Below are positions 59,771 to 64,000 of a DNA stretch of 64,000 nucleotides, one piece after another. Both the position numbers and the translations under genes were made by a program. The notes under the pieces were generated by a model. It had not been told where the DNA came from. It searched no databases and saw only the letters and a program-made list of their open reading frames with translations. The DNA comes from Megalobrama amblycephala (taxonomy: Eukaryota; Chordata; Actinopteri; Cypriniformes; Xenocyprididae), in contig NC_063049.1 of NCBI RefSeq assembly GCF_018812025.1, positions 6,857,513 to 6,921,512 on the forward strand, read 5' to 3'. Positions within the stretch are counted from its first letter, which is position 1. Each line of letters begins with the position of its first letter.

Positions 59771-61425
59771 CAGTCCCCTCCAAAAGTATTGGAACAGTGA
59801 GGACTATTCCTTTATTTTTGCTGTAGACTGAAAACATTTGGGTTTGACATCAAACAATTTACATGAGACAAAAGATCAACATTTCAGCTTTTATTTCCAG
59901 GTATTTACATCTGGATCTGATACACAACTTAGAAGATATAACCTTTTGTTTGAACCCACCCATTTCTCATGTGACCAAAAGTATTGGAACATGTGACTGA
60001 CAGGTGTGTTTTGTTGCCCTGGTGTGTCCTATTACATTGATTATTCAAACAATAAATAGCACTAAATGTCTGCACTCAGTTTCAGATTTGGGTTTTGCCT
60101 GTGCAGACTGCATTTATAGTTAGACGTGTAACCAACATGAAAACCAGAGAGCTGTTTATGGGTGAAAAACAAGCAATTGTGAAGCTGAGAGAAGATGGAA
60201 AATCAATCAGAGCCATTGCACAAACATTGACCATAGCAAGTACAACCATTTGGAATGTCCTGAAGAAGAAAGAAACCACTGGTGTACTAAGTAACAGACC
60301 TCGAATGGGTAGACCAAGAAAAACATCAGCTGTTGACGACAGAAACATTGTGAGAGCTGTAAAGAAAGACCCTAAAACAACTGTTAGTGACATCAGCAAC
60401 AACCTCAAGAGGGCAGGAGTGAAGGTATCACAGTCTACTGTCCGCAGAAGACTTCATGAACAAAAGTACAGAGGCTACACCAGAAGATGCAAACCTCTCA
60501 TTAGCAAGAAGAATAAGAAGGCCAGGCTGGAATTTGCCAAAAACTACAGAGACAAGCCTCAAACATTCTGGGGCAAAGTTTTATGGACTGATGCGACAAA
60601 GATTAACCTCTACCAAAGTGATGGAAAGGCTAAAGTTTGGAGAAAAAAAAGGATCTGCTCATGACCCCAAACATACAAGCTCTGTGAAACACGGTGGAGG
60701 TAATGTCATGGCTTGGGCTTGCATGGCTTCTTCTGGGACGGGCTCATTGATCTTCATTGATGATGTAACACATGATGGCAGCAGCAAAATGAACTCTGAA
60801 GTGTACAGAAACATTTTGTCTGCCAATTTACAGAAAAATGCAACCAAACTGATTGGGAGATCCTTCATCATGCAGCAAGATAATGACCCAAAACACAGTG
60901 CCAAAGCAACAAAGGAGTTCATCACGGGCAAAAAGTGGAAGGTTTTAGACTGGCCAAGTCAATCTCCAGACTTAAACCCTATAGAGCATGCATTTTACCT
61001 GCTAAAAAAGAGACTGAAGGGAGTAACCCCCAAAACAAACAACAACTGAAAGAGGCTGCAGTGGAAGCCTGGAAAAGCATTACAAAAGAAGAATGCAAAA
61101 GTTTGGTGATGTCAATGGGTCATAGGCTTGATGCAGTTATTGCAAGCAAAGGATTTTCAACTAAATATTAAGTCTTATTCACTTTAATCTATTTTAAGTT
61201 AATCTGTTCCAATACTTTTGGTCACATGAGAAATGGGTGGGTTCAAACAAAAGGTTATATCTTCTAAGTTGTGTATCAGATCCAGATGTAAATACCTGGA
61301 AATAAAAGCTGAAATGTTGATCTTTTGTCTCATATAAATTGTTTGATGTCAAACCCAAATGTTTTCAGTCTACAGAAAAAATAAAGGAATAGTCCTCACT
61401 GTTCCAATACTTTTGGAGGGGACTG
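59771..61425 (+). mobile_element. Tc1-like transposon in dync1i2 intron
   Basis: Inverted ends CAGTCCCCTCCAAAAGTATT and its complement are flanked by TA. Long inner inverted repeats extend to about 60000 on the left and mirror 61198-61425. It contains a Tc1 transposase gene with frameshifts. It lies in the first intron after the dync1i2 start exon, in the same orientation. Confidence 0.88.
60137..61171 (+). pseudogene. Tc1-like transposase, two frameshifts
   Basis: The start MKTRELFMGEKQAIVKLRED opens paired helix-turn-helix regions with GRPRKTSAVDDR between them. The catalytic residues of a DDE (DD34E) enzyme are present across frames: Asp in WTDATKINLY, Asp in QQDNDPKHSAK, Glu in PDLNPIEHAF. 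The frame shifts once at the A-run near 60642-60649 and again at about 61020, and ends FSTKY at 61171. It is non-functional as written, but close to intact. Confidence 0.85.
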
Positions 61426-61435
61426 TATATATATT

Positions 61436-62288
61436 ACTACCGCTCAAAAGTTTGGGATTGGTAAGATTTTTTATGTTTTTAAAAGAAGTTTCGTCTGCTC
61501 ACCAAGGGTGCATTTACTCAATTAAAAATACAGTAAAATCAGTAATATTGTGATATATTATTACAATTTAAAATGACTGTTATCTATTTGAAAATATTTT
61601 AAAATGTAATTTATTATTGTGTTGGCAAAGCTGAATTTTCAGCATCGTTAATCCAGTCTTCAGTGTCACATGATCCTTCAGAAATCATTCTAATATGTCA
61701 ATTTGCTGCTCAAGAAACATTTATTGTTTACAATTGTACAAAATATTTGTGTACAATATTTTTTTTTCAGGATTCTTTGATGAATAGAAAGTTCAAAAGA
61801 ACAGTGTTTATTTAAAATATAATCTTTTGTAACATTATAAATGTCTTTACTGTCGCTTTTGATTGATTTAATGCATCCTTGCTGAATAAAAGTATTAATT
61901 TCTTTAATTTCTTTTCAAAAAAATAAAAATAAAAATTCTTACTGACCCCAAACTTTTGAACGGTAGTGTATAATGCTACAGAAGCTTTGTATTTCAGATA
62001 AATGCTGTTCTTTTGAACTTTCTATTCATCAAGGAATCCTGAAAAAAAAAGTACACAACTGTTTTCAACATCGAGTAATGATGCTGAAAATTCAGCTTTG
62101 CCATCACAGGAATAAATTACTTTGTAAAATATATTCGAACAGAAAACAGTTATTTTAAATTGTAATAATTTTTCACAATATTACTGTTTTTACTGTATTT
62201 TTAATTAAATAAATTAAGCCTTGGTGAGCAGACAAAACTTCTTTTAAAAACATTAAAAATCGTACTGATCCCAAACTTTTGAGCGGTA

Positions 62289-62290
<2 letters not shown>
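61436..62290. repeat. nested palindromic repeats (CCGCTCAAAAGTTTGGG family)
   Basis: ACCGCTCAAAAGTTTGGG (61439), its complement at about 61949-61967, and a further inverted partner at 62270-62288 define back-to-back fold-back repeats. Similar elements are common in cyprinid introns. A (TA)n run follows at about 62293-62353. Confidence 0.65.
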
Positions 62291-62353
<63 letters not shown>

Positions 62354-62356
<3 letters not shown>

Positions 62357-62594
62357 GATATTTTGAAGAATATGTGTAACCAAACAGTTGATGGACCCCA
62401 TTGACGTCCATAGTATGGGGGGGAAAAAAATTACTAAGTCAGTGGGGTCCATCAACTGTTTGGATACCGACATTCTTCAAAATATCTTCTTTTGTGTTCA
62501 GCAGAAGAAAGAAACTCATACAGGTTTGGAACAACTTGAGGGTGAATAAATGATGACAAAATTTAAATTTTTGGGTGAACTATCCCTTTAAAAA
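62354..62594. repeat. short fold-back repeat ending GGGTGAACTATCCC
   Basis: GAAGATATTTTGAAGAATAT and ACAGTTGATGGACCCCA on the left are mirrored near 62436-62490. The right end TTTTTGGGTGAACTATCCCT is the TTAA-MITE terminus of the 24948 type, followed by TTAA. Confidence 0.6.
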
Positions 62595-62928
62595 ATAAAG
62601 TCATTCTATATGCGTGATTTCAGTTGGAAAAATGCTAACTTTATTTGCAAATGTTTAGGGGTGGACAAATTTAAATTTGTATCAAATTATTCACAATTAA
62701 CAATTAAATGAATTAAAAATAAATACTTTTACATCACTTTTTGGGAAAAAAAAAAAATCTTTGGTTGGTAACATCATGTATCACAATATACACATTCTTA
62801 TGGAAACATAATTAAAAAGTACTGACAAAATAATGGTCTTTATGATAAAGTAATTTAAAACCCATCAAAATTTATTTTATTTTGATTATAGATTTTTTTT
62901 TTATTAAAATAATGGAGTAAAACAGCTT

Positions 62929-63672
62929 TTAAAGGTAAAATATGTAAAATATTTGCAGTAAAATATCCAAAAACCACTAGGCTAGTGTTATATATTTTGT
63001 CCAGCTGAGTACTAACAATATCTCTAATGTTTTCAACTACTTGTAAATCATGAGAAAATTCCCATTCTAAACAGTGACACGGGGCAGTGCAGTCGCCTGT
63101 CAATGACATCAGTTACCCTTTGTTACCGCCTTTACTGACGTAGAAACCACATGACAACAGTGTCGTGGACAAATGCGGAAGTAGTGTCTAGCGTCCAGCA
63201 AACCACTAGCTTGCTTCAAGCAGTTCCTTATTTACTTCTTGCACGTTTTATGGTGGATTGTGTTACTTATTTATGGAACATAATTACTGTTTACCATCTG
63301 CCGCTGGTTCTGTCGACAAGGACAGCTCCTGTAAACTCATGACCGGAAAAGCGGAAGCGGCGCCGGCGACTGTGTCATAATAAAAGTCCCACTGCTCGTG
63401 AGGCGTGTGTTGATCAATCGCTCCAGCTCCTCGTTCAGCTCCCGCAACACTCGGTCCTGTTCTGCTTCATACTACAGTAACGTTAATAATCGCATCCACG
63501 AACATTAGTTCTTCCAGACTCCAATCCCTATTCTTTTGCACCGTCCGTTGAGATGGAGACCACATGTCCCAAGTTTCCGCTCTAAAACTTGGCGTCATCA
63601 AACTACGCCTTTGTTTTGAATAGGCTTCTAGCGACCTCTAGCGGAAAAAAATATCACAAATTGCACCTTTAA
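62929..63672. mobile_element. TTAA element with AGGTAAAATATG / AGGTGCAATTTG ends
   Basis: TTAA at 62929-62932 and 63669-63672 border a 736-bp body with imperfect inverted ends (AGGTAAAATATGTAAAATAT against AGGTGCAATTTGTGATATTT). The interior (63120-63600) is CpG-rich with no convincing frame. Its GC content could mimic a promoter. Confidence 0.6.
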
Positions 63673-64000
63673 ATAAATAAATAAATAAATACTATACTGT
63701 TTTATACAGAATACTATGCTGTTGTTATACTATAGTATACTGTGCGTAACTGCGATAGAAACGATACTCAAACATTTACACTGGTTATGTCATAGTAATA
63801 TGAAGCAATGTTGTTTAAGCGATGAATCCACCAGAATCTCAGGCACATTACATGAGTAGAGCAAAAAATCAAGCAGATTTCTCAGTTTGAGACTGCTGAG
63901 AGTTTGGACAGTATTTGCAGTTATTGATAAATTTCTCGTAAATTAAAAAAATATATTATTTTATTAATTGAAGGTATATTAATATAATTTGATCATTTTT

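Noticed and set aside
63120..63600. CpG-rich promoter or exon at the right edge
   Set aside because: It lies inside a TTAA-bordered repeat element and has no convincing frame, so its GC content is better explained by the repeat.

Overview
The window is vertebrate genomic DNA, almost certainly from a cyprinid-like teleost: multi-exon genes with GT/AG introns, a fish-type TRIM (finTRIM) gene family, and a dense load of fish repeats (Tc1, hAT, Harbinger-like and TTAA-type MITEs, DIRS, chromovirus, several LTR families). I cannot name the species from sequence alone.

Layout. Left edge (1-4300): the first two coding exons of a pyruvate dehydrogenase kinase gene (best fit pdk1) on the minus strand, with a CpG-rich upstream region. 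Centre (6428-54775): three tandem plus-strand finTRIM paralogues, each with the same six-exon plan (RING plus B-boxes; 96-nt coiled-coil exon; about 234-nt coiled-coil exon; about 160-nt exon; 60-nt exon; B30.2 exon). Right (59471-59578): the first coding exon of cytoplasmic dynein 1 intermediate chain 2 (dync1i2), continuing off the window. PDK1 and DYNC1I2 lie in the same human region (2q31), which supports both calls.

The finTRIM array is the biological core. Copy 1 (6493-16501) has lost the B-box part of exon 1; copy 2 (21004-43351) has a TGA in exon 2 and a B30.2 exon cut off at a repeat; copy 3 (46089-54775) has only a 2-nt deletion at the end of exon 1. Copy 1 keeps a perfect interferon-stimulated response element match just upstream of its ATG; the homologous positions in copies 2 and 3 are degraded. 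As written, none of the three encodes an uninterrupted RING/B-box/coiled-coil/B30.2 protein.

The introns are swollen by nested transposons. The most striking is a gag-only LTR element (9929-13838) with apparently identical 426-bp LTRs and a tRNA-His-type primer binding site. It sits exactly inside a 36-bp minisatellite unit of an older LTR element in intron 3 of copy 1. A related proline-rich, minisatellite-bearing sequence occurs in intron 3 of all three finTRIM copies. Several MITEs show TTAA target duplications, one of them provable from an empty paralogous site within this window. I found no CRISPR array or operon, and recognised no tRNA or rRNA gene.
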